Below are positions 6,568-13,160 of a stretch of DNA of 17,984 nucleotides, piece after piece (the first letter of the stretch is position 1; each line of letters starts with the position of its first letter). The translations under genes and the position numbers were made by a program. Under the pieces are notes generated by a model that was not told the DNA's origin, searched no databases, and saw only the letters and a list, made by a program, of their open reading frames with translations. Location of the stretch: positions 1-17,984 of the forward strand of contig JALVCY010000038.1 of the NCBI GenBank assembly GCA_027009605.1, read 5' to 3'. Origin of the DNA: Saprospiraceae bacterium. GTDB taxonomy: Bacteria > Bacteroidota > Bacteroidia > Chitinophagales > Saprospiraceae.

Positions 6568-6690
6568 CTTCTCCACTCTTATTTCTGCAATCTTCAATCT
6601 TAATTCCGGTTGGGAAATGCAGGATTTAAGATTTTTGAAGTGATTAGATTTGGTTTTTTGATTGGGTAGTCCCCAAGAAAGCCAAAGACC
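6568..6690. repeat. Repeat A, copy 3, with remnant of B start
   Basis: It begins CTTCTCCACTCTTATTTCTG and matches copy 2 closely to about 6608, then less well through AAGTGATTAGATTTGG. It ends at GGTAGTCCCCAAGAAAGCCA, resembling the junction into repeat B at 5366-5388. It lies about 75 bases before guaB, so the composite repeat array reaches the guaB promoter region. Confidence 0.7.
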
Positions 6691-6757
6691 AAAAGCGCCA
6701 CAGGCGCACCCCAAAGAGCAAAGCCCAAAAAAAAAGCAAAATTCCAAAAAATCCCTT

Positions 6758-6765
6758 TACCTTTG
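6758..6765 (+). promoter_or_regulatory. Promoter -7 box right before guaB
   Basis: TACCTTTG matches TAnnTTTG and ends 3 bases before the guaB ATG at 6769. If it is used, the transcript would begin at or within a few bases of the start codon (leaderless). No nTTACA or TTTG box sits at the expected distance upstream, so this may be chance. Confidence 0.35.
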
Positions 6766-6768
6766 CAA

Positions 6769-8244
6769 ATGGAAAATAGCAAAAATCAAGACTGGTTGGC
6801 GGACGGGATTACTTTTGATGATGTTTTACTCGTTCCTGCCTATTCCGAAGTCCTTCCCCGAGAAGTAGATCTTTCGGCTCAACTCACCAAGAAAATAAGA
6901 TTGAACATCCCGATTATGTCGGCGGCAATGGACACCGTGACCGAAAAGGCAATGGCGATTGCGATAGCCCGGCAGGGAGGGATTGGTATTATTCACAAGA
7001 ATATGTCCATCGAGCAGCAAGCCGACCAAGTGCGCGCCGTCAAACGCTCCGAAGGGGGCATGGTCATTGATCCGGTCACCCTTTTGGAGACGGATACGGT
7101 AGCGGATGCGCTCAAGGCCATGGCTAAGTACAAGATTGGGGGAATTCCCATCGTCGATACAAACAACAAGTTGGTCGGCATCTTAACCAACCGGGATTTG
7201 CGTTTTGAGACTAGATACAACATTAAGATTAAGGAAGTCATGACCTATGACAACTTGGTCACCGTACCGGAAGGGACTACTTTGGCGCAAGCCCAATCTA
7301 CTCTCCAAAAACACAAAATCGAAAAATTACCGGTAGTGGATGAGAGCAATCGTTTGATAGGACTGATTACCTACAAGGATATTCTAAAAGTCCAAAACTA
7401 TCCCAATTCCTGTAAAGACCAACTAGGGCGCTTAATTGTAGGCGCAGCGGTGGGGGTCACCTATGACATGATGGATCGAGTGGATGCATTGGTGAAGGTG
7501 GATGTGGATGTCATTACGGTGGATACGGCACATGGGCATTCCAAAGGTGTTTTGGATGCCGTCCGGAAAATTAAATCCATTTATCCCGACCTTCAAATTA
7601 TCGGTGGAAATGTAGCCACCGGAGAAGGCGCATTGGCTTTGGCAAAAGCCGGAGTAGATGCCGTCAAAGTTGGTGTCGGTCCCGGTAGTATTTGCACGAC
7701 AAGAATTGTTGCCGGTGTCGGAGTCCCCCAATTATCGGCCATCTATCGAGCCGCCCAAGCCTTAAAAGGACTGGGCGTTCCGATTATTGCAGACGGCGGT
7801 GTCCGGTTTACGGGAGACATTGCGAAAGCTCTGGCTGCCGGCGCAGATGTCATCATGGCCGGTGGATTATTTGCGGGCGTGGACGAATCTCCGGGAGAAA
7901 CCATCATCTTGGACGGCAGAAAATATAAAATCTACCGCGGCATGGGTTCCATCTCCTCCATGAAACTCGGCTCCAAAGACCGGTATTTCCAAGACGTGGA
8001 AGACGACATCAAAAAACTAGTGCCTGAAGGCATCGAAGGACGGACTTCTTACAAAGGCTCTTTAGCCGAAGTCATGGTACAATACACAGGCGGATTGCGA
8101 GCCGGCATGGGCTATTGCGGAGCAAAAGACTTGAAGTCACTCAAAAATGCAGAGTTTGTACGGATTACGGGAGCAGGAATCAAGGAGAGCCATCCGCATG
8201 ATATTGTGATTACGAAGGAGTCGCCTAATTACTCAAGGAGTTAA
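6769..8244 (+). CDS. guaB: Inosine-5'-monophosphate dehydrogenase
   Basis: A 491-residue cytoplasmic enzyme that oxidises IMP to XMP with NAD, the committed step to GMP. Landmarks are ITFDDVLLVPAYS (14-26), the catalytic loop GPGSICTTR with Cys309 (304-312), DGGV (342-345), GMGSISSM, the flap segment EGIEGRTSYKG and the C-terminal GAGIKESHPHD...TKESPNY. Two CBS domains are inserted at about 98-150 and 156-208; in the family they bind adenine/guanine nucleotides and tune activity. Length is normal. ATG at 6769 was chosen over an in-frame TTG two codons earlier because the TTG lies inside the TACCTTTG box. It is flanked by repeats on both sides and appears monocistronic; a tandem octamer array begins in the stop codon's last base. 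Identity is certain. Confidence 0.98.
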   Translation: MENSKNQDWLADGITFDDVLLVPAYSEVLPREVDLSAQLTKKIRLNIPIMSAAMDTVTEKAMAIAIARQGGIGIIHKNMSIEQQADQVRAVKRSEGGMVIDPVTLLETDTVADALKAMAKYKIGGIPIVDTNNKLVGILTNRDLRFETRYNIKIKEVMTYDNLVTVPEGTTLAQAQSTLQKHKIEKLPVVDESNRLIGLITYKDILKVQNYPNSCKDQLGRLIVGAAVGVTYDMMDRVDALVKVDVDVITVDTAHGHSKGVLDAVRKIKSIYPDLQIIGGNVATGEGALALAKAGVDAVKVGVGPGSICTTRIVAGVGVPQLSAIYRAAQALKGLGVPIIADGGVRFTGDIAKALAAGADVIMAGGLFAGVDESPGETIILDGRKYKIYRGMGSISSMKLGSKDRYFQDVEDDIKKLVPEGIEGRTSYKGSLAEVMVQYTGGLRAGMGYCGAKDLKSLKNAEFVRITGAGIKESHPHDIVITKESPNYSRS

Positions 8245-8283
8245 TTAGCGGTATTCCGGCGTAACGGTATATCGGTGTAACGG
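8244..8283. repeat. Octamer tandem array, five units
   Basis: Five head-to-tail octamers directly after guaB, all ending in CGG: ATTAGCGG, TATTCCGG, CGTAACGG, TATATCGG, TGTAACGG. The last is identical to the middle unit of the array at 5966-5989. The first unit begins in the guaB stop codon. No clear terminator for guaB was found between here and the tRNA promoter, and 8284-8470 shows no gene. Confidence 0.65.
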
Positions 8284-8471
8284 CTATCAACACCTAGGCT
8301 GGTTAACAATGAAGAGCCAATGCACAGAATATTTCAGGCAACTATTTTTGCAAGAAGTCCCGAAAATTTCAATAACCCGGGGAGTTTGTATCCAAAACTT
8401 GAGTTCAAGGAGTTGACACCCCCAAATTTGGTGATTTTTGAAAAGTTATCAAAAAAAAATGGGTCTAACTC

Positions 8472-8502
8472 TTTACAAAAAGCAAAATAACTCTTAGATT
8501 TG
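8472..8502 (+). promoter_or_regulatory. tRNA-Gln promoter
   Basis: TTTACA (8472-8477), 17 bases, then TAGATTTG (8495-8502), a perfect TAnnTTTG. It lies 16 bases before the mature tRNA 5' end and has the same geometry as the promoter at 121-151. Confidence 0.7.
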
Positions 8503-8518
8503 CACTCGCTTATGGCAT

Positions 8519-8589
8519 TGGCCCATGGTGTAATGGTAACACAGCGGTTTTTGGTGCCGTCGTTCTAGGTTCGAGTCCTAGTGGGCCAA
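8519..8589 (+). tRNA. tRNA-Gln (anticodon TTG)
   Basis: A complete cloverleaf: acceptor TGGCCCA/TGGGCCA, D-stem GTGT/ACAC, anticodon stem GCGGT/GCCGT with loop TTTTGGT giving anticodon TTG, and T-stem CTAGG/CCTAG around TTCGAGT. The discriminator base is A8589 and CCA is not encoded. TTG reads CAA (and CAG by wobble). It is a single tRNA with its own promoter and terminator. Confidence 0.97.
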
Positions 8590-8592
8590 CGG

Positions 8593-8621
8593 AGACCTTC
8601 TCGGCAGAGAAGGTCTTTTTT
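8593..8621 (+). terminator. Intrinsic terminator of tRNA-Gln
   Basis: AGACCTTCTC (8593-8602) pairs perfectly with GAGAAGGTCT (8607-8616) around the loop GGCA, followed by a run of T to 8621. Confidence 0.93.
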
Positions 8622-8642
8622 CGTTTTATGGTCTTTTCTTCA

Positions 8643-8706
8643 CTTCTCAACTCTTAACTCTGCATTCTTCAATCTTAACTCCCATTAGGAAATGCAGGAT
8701 TGAAGA
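8643..8706. repeat. Repeat A, copy 4
   Basis: It begins CTTCTCAACTCTTAACTCTG. TCTTCAATC (8666-8674) pairs with GATTGAAGA (8698-8706). This is a solitary copy outside the 5.3-6.7 kb array and is not followed by B or D. Confidence 0.75.
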
Positions 8707-8854
8707 TTTACGATTTTAGATTTTTGAAGGAATTAGACCCCCAAACAGTTTCCCATATCCAATGTAACGGCTGTTTTAACTGCCGATATAGCTATGGTGT
8801 GGAGCAACATGACACTACGGACCAACAGCTGAATAAAAATCCATACTTGGTTAG

Positions 8855-8917
8855 TTGGTAGTTCCAAATTTATTTGGAACAATGTAATTTTAGCCAAATA
8901 AATTTGGCTGCTACCAA
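8855..8917. repeat. Palindromic element F
   Basis: TTGGTAG + CCAAATTTATTTGG (8855-8861, 8864-8877) is matched by CCAAATAAATTTGG + CTACCAA (8894-8907, 8911-8917). A 16-nt spacer separates the arms. The left core extended by flanking bases (8861-8880) is also a palindrome by itself. The gap 8707-9165 holds no gene I can recognise; a TAATTTAG at 9109-9116 is a weak promoter candidate for the lipid operon. Confidence 0.75.
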
Positions 8918-9165
8918 TCAAGCTCCTGCCATTACCGGGTCAAAGCCCTGAATAGTTCCCTTTTATATTGACCTTTGAATTTGAATTAAAGCCAATTCCA
9001 AAAAAAGCCTTACTTCCTAACTTGTTGATTATCAGTATTTTAAGATTATCATTCTTGACTTTTGGTTGACTTTCGTCAAAGTTAGCAGTACTTCCCTACG
9101 ATTGTGCTTAATTTAGGCATTGTGTTAAACTTCAGGCTTTGTCAATATCAAAAAACAAGTACGGG

Positions 9166-9735
9166 ATGAAAGTTTCAAAAGATTTAATCAATGTTCCCAA
9201 TATCCTATCCGGCTATCGCCTGCTGTCCTTTCCGTTTGTCTTGTATTTGGTACTGAGCCACCAAGAAAAGCTATTTGCCGGTTTTTTAATTTTCAATTTA
9301 TTGACAGATATCTTGGATGGCTTGATAGCTCGGCGATTTAATTTACAAACCGAATTTGGAGCTCGTTTAGATTCTTTGGCGGATGATGGGACTTATATCT
9401 TGGCTATTTTGGGTGTTATTATTTTCAAAGCAGAAGACTTTGCACCGCATTTGTTGAGTTTCTATATTTTTATTGGGTTATTTTTAACGTCCGTTATAAT
9501 CTCTCTGGTAAAATTCAAAAAAATGCCGAGCCTACACTTGTATTCGTCAAAAATCGGGGGCTACCTGCAAGGATTTTTTTTCTTTATCCTGTTTGCCTTT
9601 GGCTTTAACACTCCTTTTTATTACTTTATGATTGCGTGGGGGATTCTTTCATTTATGGAGCACATTGCCGTTCAATTGCTCCTTCCGGAAATGCGCTCAA
9701 ATGTCAAAGGTTTGTATTGGGTTCTAAAAAAATAG
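9166..9735 (+). CDS. CDP-alcohol phosphatidyltransferase family protein
   Basis: A 189-residue integral membrane enzyme that transfers a phosphatidyl group from CDP-diacylglycerol to an alcohol. The full family motif D-x2-D-G-x2-A-R-x8-G-x3-D-x3-D is present: Asp48, Asp51, Gly52, Ala55, Arg56, Gly65, Asp69, Asp73. These residues bind Mg2+ and the CDP moiety in the family. About five to six hydrophobic segments follow, and the size matches PgsA-like enzymes. ATG at 9166 was chosen because the following MKVSKDLINVPNILSGYR resembles the normal N-terminus; an in-frame TTG at 9139 would add nine residues. It is the first gene of a three-gene operon, 4 bases before the CdsA-like gene. The alcohol acceptor (glycerol-3-phosphate, serine, inositol or other) cannot be decided from sequence. 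Confidence 0.9.
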   Translation: MKVSKDLINVPNILSGYRLLSFPFVLYLVLSHQEKLFAGFLIFNLLTDILDGLIARRFNLQTEFGARLDSLADDGTYILAILGVIIFKAEDFAPHLLSFYIFIGLFLTSVIISLVKFKKMPSLHLYSSKIGGYLQGFFFFILFAFGFNTPFYYFMIAWGILSFMEHIAVQLLLPEMRSNVKGLYWVLKK

Positions 9736-9739
9736 ATAT

Positions 9740-10462
9740 ATGGAACTATTACTTTTCAAGACGTTGTTAGCTTATTTTGCTTTGGGTGCCATCATCACTC
9801 AAATAGTCAATCAAAACCAACTAGAGACCATTCGTAGAAAAAACTGGTTAAAATACTTTACTTATTTTCTCATCGTCAATATTGTTTTTCTATCGATTCT
9901 GATGCGACCTAATTATTTCTCTTACGTAGCAAGTATTATCATCTTTTTTGGTGGGCTAGAGCTCCTAAAAAACTTAAAGTACCATAAAAACAAAATACAA
10001 AGCACCGTTATACTTCTCGTTTTTATCTTCTTTGCCTTTTGCTTTTTTTTGTTTAGCCGGTTGTCTGTACCTATTATTTTTTACACGTACTTTTTGGTGA
10101 CCATATTTGATGGATTTAGTCAACTTTTCGGACAACTTTTAGGTAAAACAAAGCTCATCCCATCCATTAGCCCAAACAAAACCGTAGAAGGACTTTTGGG
10201 GGGTGCTTTGGTTACCGTATTGACATCTGTTCTTATTAGAAGTGTTCTAGAACTCTCTGTCTATCAATCTCTTGTGGTTGGTATAGGTGCCGTTATCTTT
10301 TCCTTTTTAGGCGATTTGCTAGCCTCCTATGGCAAGCGCAAATTAGGCATCAAAGACTACAGTCGATGGCTTCCGGGGCATGGTGGATTTTTGGATAGGT
10401 TTGATAGCTTTATCCTTGCCGGATTCTTTGCCCTTTTGCTTGCCAGATACGTAGGAATATGA
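9740..10462 (+). CDS. Phosphatidate cytidylyltransferase (CdsA-like)
   Basis: A 240-residue membrane protein with about seven to eight hydrophobic segments. CDP-diacylglycerol synthases turn phosphatidate and CTP into CDP-diacylglycerol and pyrophosphate. The C-terminal signature is complete: S-x2-K-R-x4-K-D-x-S-x2-L-P-G-H-G-G-x2-D-R-F-D at 196-222. Upstream are Asp124 and SPNKTVEGLLGG (144-155), also typical. It is somewhat shorter than common CdsA proteins (about 260-285), with a reduced N-terminus, and has Gly at the third signature position where a hydrophobic residue is usual. Its product is the substrate of the preceding gene's enzyme. It overlaps the next gene by 4 bases (ATGA), so translation is probably coupled. 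Whether this is the housekeeping CdsA or a second, specialised copy cannot be told here. Confidence 0.9.
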   Translation: MELLLFKTLLAYFALGAIITQIVNQNQLETIRRKNWLKYFTYFLIVNIVFLSILMRPNYFSYVASIIIFFGGLELLKNLKYHKNKIQSTVILLVFIFFAFCFFLFSRLSVPIIFYTYFLVTIFDGFSQLFGQLLGKTKLIPSISPNKTVEGLLGGALVTVLTSVLIRSVLELSVYQSLVVGIGAVIFSFLGDLLASYGKRKLGIKDYSRWLPGHGGFLDRFDSFILAGFFALLLARYVGI

Positions 10463-11133
10463 GTACATCCGGCCTATATATGGTATTGTTGATGATTGGA
10501 CTCTTGCTCATCTTGGGGCTCTCTGAATATCTCTATAAAAATAAACAGGTTGGCTCAGAGTACACCCGAAAAATAGCCCATATTTTAGGCTCTTTATCTA
10601 GTCTTATCTTTGTTTATATTTTTGATTCTTATTGGTATGTTGTGGGGATTGGGGTTTTCTTTTTTGTACTTTTATTTTTTGGTAAACGCAAAAACATGTT
10701 TAATTCTATTGATGCTGTACAAAGAAGGACATCCGGTAGTTTCCTATTACCCATCGCCATTAGCGGGCTTTTTATTTCGGCTAAGATTCTGGACAATGAC
10801 TTGTTTTTTGTTTTACCGGTTCTTATTCTAGGGATAAGCGACCCATTGGCGGGGATATTGGGGATTTATTTCCAAAAAAGAACAAGCAATATTCGTCTAT
10901 TTGGTCATACACTTCAAAAAACCTGTCTAGGCTCCACGGCCTTCTTCCTGTCCGCTTTACTTTTATCCATTATTGTACTGACTATACAAGGATTGCCTTT
11001 TGCGCAAGCAGTCATTTTTGCGGGGATTATTGCGATATCGAGTACTTTTGTTGAGATGATAAGTACGAAGGGTTTTGACAATATTTTGGTGCCGGCTACT
11101 GTCTTGGTGCTTTTGATTATGCTTAATTATTGA
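10459..11133 (+). CDS. CTP-dependent lipid kinase family protein (Dgk1/Sec59/phytol-kinase type)
   Basis: A 224-residue membrane protein with about seven hydrophobic segments. Landmarks of the dolichol kinase / phytol kinase / yeast Dgk1 family are seen in order: RKIAH (37-41), ISDPLAGILG (126-135), KTCLGSTAFF (154-163) and a C-terminal EMISTKGFDNILVP block. Members phosphorylate a lipid alcohol (dolichol, phytol or diacylglycerol) with CTP. Next to CdsA and a CDP-alcohol phosphatidyltransferase, diacylglycerol is the simplest substrate, giving phosphatidate for CdsA; that is inference. A polyprenol or phytol substrate is the alternative. Last gene of the operon, overlapping CdsA by 4 bases. 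An imperfect hairpin (AACCCA-AGTTG at 11137-11147 with CAACT and TGGGTT at 11161-11174) follows the stop. Confidence 0.82.
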   Translation: MSTSGLYMVLLMIGLLLILGLSEYLYKNKQVGSEYTRKIAHILGSLSSLIFVYIFDSYWYVVGIGVFFFVLLFFGKRKNMFNSIDAVQRRTSGSFLLPIAISGLFISAKILDNDLFFVLPVLILGISDPLAGILGIYFQKRTSNIRLFGHTLQKTCLGSTAFFLSALLLSIIVLTIQGLPFAQAVIFAGIIAISSTFVEMISTKGFDNILVPATVLVLLIMLNY

Positions 11134-11148
11134 CTTAACCCAAGTTGA

Positions 11149-11325
11149 ACCAGAAGTCCCCAACTCCGTGGGTTGACAGCGCCAAATTCTTATGGCAAAG
11201 CATTCATTGCACTTAATGCCCAATGCGCTTTACTACTTGGAGTGCAAAATGAATTTGACTCTGCCTTCAATATTGTAGTATTGGGGACTACAGAACGTGA
11301 AGAAACGTCCCAAGGTCGTTTTTAG
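11149..11325 (+). pseudogene. Start-less, protein-like reading frame (probable gene remnant)
   Basis: The frame is open from 11149 to the TAG at 11323-11325 (58 codons) with no plausible start. It reads ...LTAPNSYGKAFIALNAQCALLLG, then VQNEFDSAFNIVVLGTTERE and ETSQGRF. The composition is like a folded protein (alternating hydrophobics, a Gly/Asn turn, then a charged tail) and unlike the repeat shadows elsewhere. I do not recognise the family. It starts just after the lipid-kinase gene and ends just before the convergent glycosyltransferase, so it may be the 3' end of a lost fourth operon gene or a fragment left by rearrangement. Chance cannot be excluded at this length. Confidence 0.4.
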
Positions 11326-11342
11326 GGTTAGTTATTCACAAA

Positions 11343-12638
11343 TCAACCTAGATTTTTGCTCAGTATCCGCCTATTTGTGCTTACGACAAAATACCCCAAG
11401 AGTGCATATTCCAGTCCAATCAACCAAAAATGCTCAGACATTCCCCCCATCCAATAATGGCTATAACTTAAGTAAATCAACCCCGCCCAAACCAAGCCAT
11501 ACCGCTTGCCCGCCATCTCACTCAATACCAATACCGGTATCACATACCAAGGATGCACGATGGCAGAATCCAATAAGTAAATCAGCCAGACCCAAGCCAT
11601 ATTGACCATCAATTGCTCCCAATCCTTCGCTTTTTGCCGAAAGGCCCAATAACCAATAACCAAAATGGTCAGCCCATTCGTAATCAAACCGATGCGCCAG
11701 CCTTGGGGTATCAACCATTTCAAGACATAATAGACACTTGCGTTAAATTCAAAACTTTCAAAATACAACCAAATACTATCCATCAAATGCCCCAAAGAAC
11801 CCATCCGAATCATGGGCAGCCAAAGCACCACATTCACCAGCAAAATCCATCCTAAAAATCGAAGGAATGAAGCCCATTTTCCCTTTGAGAAATATCGCCA
11901 AACAAGCGGTAAGAGCATCAACGGCAGAAGTTTGGTCGCTATCGCCAATCCCCAGCCCAAGCCCGCCAACCGAACATCATTTTTGCGCAAGCCGACTATC
12001 CCCAAAACTAAAAACAAGACCATCAATCCTTCAAAATGACCATTCCCCGCAATCTCCAAAACAACCAAAGGATTCAAGGCATAAATCACAAAAAGTCGCT
12101 GCCACCAACCCATTCTTTTCAGCTTGCGCAAAAGCCACAACAAACCCACATCAGCCAACACCAAAGCCGACTTCAAAATCAACACACTCCCCAAAATACT
12201 TGTAGAAAATCGCGCCGACAGCCAAAAAACAGCCTGATGTACCGGCGGGTAAACCGTATAATTGTCTGCATAAATCAAGTCATGCAATTCCGAATGAATA
12301 CCATTTGGCGGATGCGCCAACGCCAGCCATTCACTTGGACGCAGAGCAAAAGGATTTTCTCCGGCCACCAACAACCGGCCATCCCAGATAAAGCGATACA
12401 CATCATTGGAAAGCAAAGGAAGCGCAAAAACAATGGACACCCGGACCAATATCCCAAAATAAAAAACAACATCATCCGACACATCCCGGCGAATAAGCCA
12501 AAGATAAATCCCATAACTCAATCCATAACCACTCATCAAAAATACAAATTGCTCCCGCAGCACCCACCAAGCGATTCCCACGAGCAATACGCCCAATAGA
12601 GCCAACGCAAAGTATTTTTGATACGGCGTATTTTTCAT
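11343..12638 (-). CDS. GT-C membrane glycosyltransferase (polyprenol-phosphate-mannose dependent type)
   Basis: A 431-residue polytopic protein with roughly ten or more membrane segments. Between the early segments lies SNDVYRFIWDGRLLVAGENPF (77-97), followed by NYTVYPPVHQAVFW (126-139). This resembles the first-loop region of polyprenol-phosphomannose-dependent mannosyltransferases and GT87-like enzymes, where an Asp in the first loop (here Asp79) is the catalytic candidate. ALNPLVVLEIAGNGHFEG and LAIATKLLPLMLLPL are further family-like stretches. It would transfer a sugar from a lipid-phosphate donor on the periplasmic side; mannose is the guess, not shown. Transcribed toward the lipid operon (convergent); its upstream region contains the C/E repeats. 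Just upstream, TATTTTGC on the - strand is a weak -7-like box with spacing one short. Confidence 0.82.
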   Translation of the reverse strand: MKNTPYQKYFALALLGVLLVGIAWWVLREQFVFLMSGYGLSYGIYLWLIRRDVSDDVVFYFGILVRVSIVFALPLLSNDVYRFIWDGRLLVAGENPFALRPSEWLALAHPPNGIHSELHDLIYADNYTVYPPVHQAVFWLSARFSTSILGSVLILKSALVLADVGLLWLLRKLKRMGWWQRLFVIYALNPLVVLEIAGNGHFEGLMVLFLVLGIVGLRKNDVRLAGLGWGLAIATKLLPLMLLPLVWRYFSKGKWASFLRFLGWILLVNVVLWLPMIRMGSLGHLMDSIWLYFESFEFNASVYYVLKWLIPQGWRIGLITNGLTILVIGYWAFRQKAKDWEQLMVNMAWVWLIYLLDSAIVHPWYVIPVLVLSEMAGKRYGLVWAGLIYLSYSHYWMGGMSEHFWLIGLEYALLGYFVVSTNRRILSKNLG

Positions 12639-12666
12639 GCTGCAAAATAGATATTTTGGGTCAAAC

Positions 12667-12811
12667 CCAAACTGAAAGTATTCTCTCTGCTTGGCTCTAC
12701 GTCTAATTCGAGAATTTAGCGAAAAAGGTTAAACATAGGATGGTGCACACTCGAAACTTATGTACGTTATTTTTGGCTCACCTGCGGATTCCTATCGGCA
12801 TTCCGCTGCGC
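12667..12811. repeat. C/E family direct repeat, copy 1
   Basis: About 145 bases starting CCAAACTGAAAGTATT and ending CATTCCGCTGCGC. They recur 230-231 bases further on at 12897-13042 with only a handful of differences. It contains the left part of element E copy 2. Confidence 0.85.
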
Positions 12812-12880
12812 CCGGATCGCTAAGCTCTCTGCTATTTTAGCGACGAAGTCGGGAAAATAGTAGAGAGATTGGTGAGCCAA
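12773..12880. repeat. Palindromic element E, copy 2
   Basis: A 108-bp element bounded by TTGGCTCACC (12773-12782) and GGTGAGCCAA (12871-12880). The inner stem CTCTCT-G-CTATTTT (12825-12838) pairs with AAAATAG-T-AGAGAG (12854-12867), 14 pairs including one G-T, around a loop with GACGAAGTCG (12842-12851). Ends, central decamer and CCGGATCGCTAAGCTC are shared with copy 1 at 5527-5678; the stem is not. Confidence 0.82.
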
Positions 12881-12896
12881 ACCGTTCGCATTATAA

Positions 12897-13060
12897 CCAA
12901 ACTGAAAGTATTATCTCTGCTTGGCTCTAACGCCTAATTCGAGAATTTAGCGAAAAAGGTTAAACATAGGATGGTGCATACTCGAAACTTATGTGCGTTA
13001 TTTTTGGCTCACCTGCGGATTCCTATCGGCATTCCGCTGCGCTCCAAGCTTAGCAATCCA
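12897..13060. repeat. C/E family direct repeat, copy 2 (ends in C start)
   Basis: It is near-identical to 12667-12811 up to 13042, then switches to CCAAGCTTAGCAATCC as in repeat C (5440, 5819) instead of continuing into element E. A tail TTAAACATAGGATAGTGCATA at about 13074-13094 repeats part of the linker once more. No gene lies in 12639-13160. Confidence 0.82.
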
Positions 13061-13099
13061 TTTGCGGAACATTTTAAACATAGGATAGTGCATATACGC

Positions 13100-13135
13100 A
13101 AAAAAAAGACCCGCTAGACTAAAGTCCAGCGGATC
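13100..13135 (-). terminator. Intrinsic terminator of the susCD transcript
   Basis: On the - strand, GATCCGCTGGAC pairs with GTCTAGCGGGTC (two internal mismatches) around TTTA, followed by a run of T (A-run at 13100-13107 on the + strand). It lies 25 bases after the susD stop. Confidence 0.85.
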
Positions 13136-13160
13136 TACCAAAAAACAAACCGTACAAATC

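Noticed and set aside
5318..6690. CRISPR array
   Set aside because: Repeats are long, unequal and palindromic, with no regular short repeats and similar-length unique spacers, and there are no cas genes.
6763..6768. TTG as an earlier start for guaB
   Set aside because: It falls within the TACCTTTG box and adds only Met-Gln; the ATG at 6769 fits the family N-terminus.
9139..9165. TTG start giving nine more residues to the CDP-alcohol phosphatidyltransferase
   Set aside because: TTG is a rarer start, the added residues carry no family feature, and the ATG at 9166 gives a normal N-terminus. It remains possible.
12036..12599. 187-residue + strand open frame opposite the GT-C glycosyltransferase, and several others in the same region
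   Set aside because: Composition is rich in Gln/Asn/Lys/Pro with no hydrophobic core or motif; they are antisense shadows of a clear membrane protein gene.
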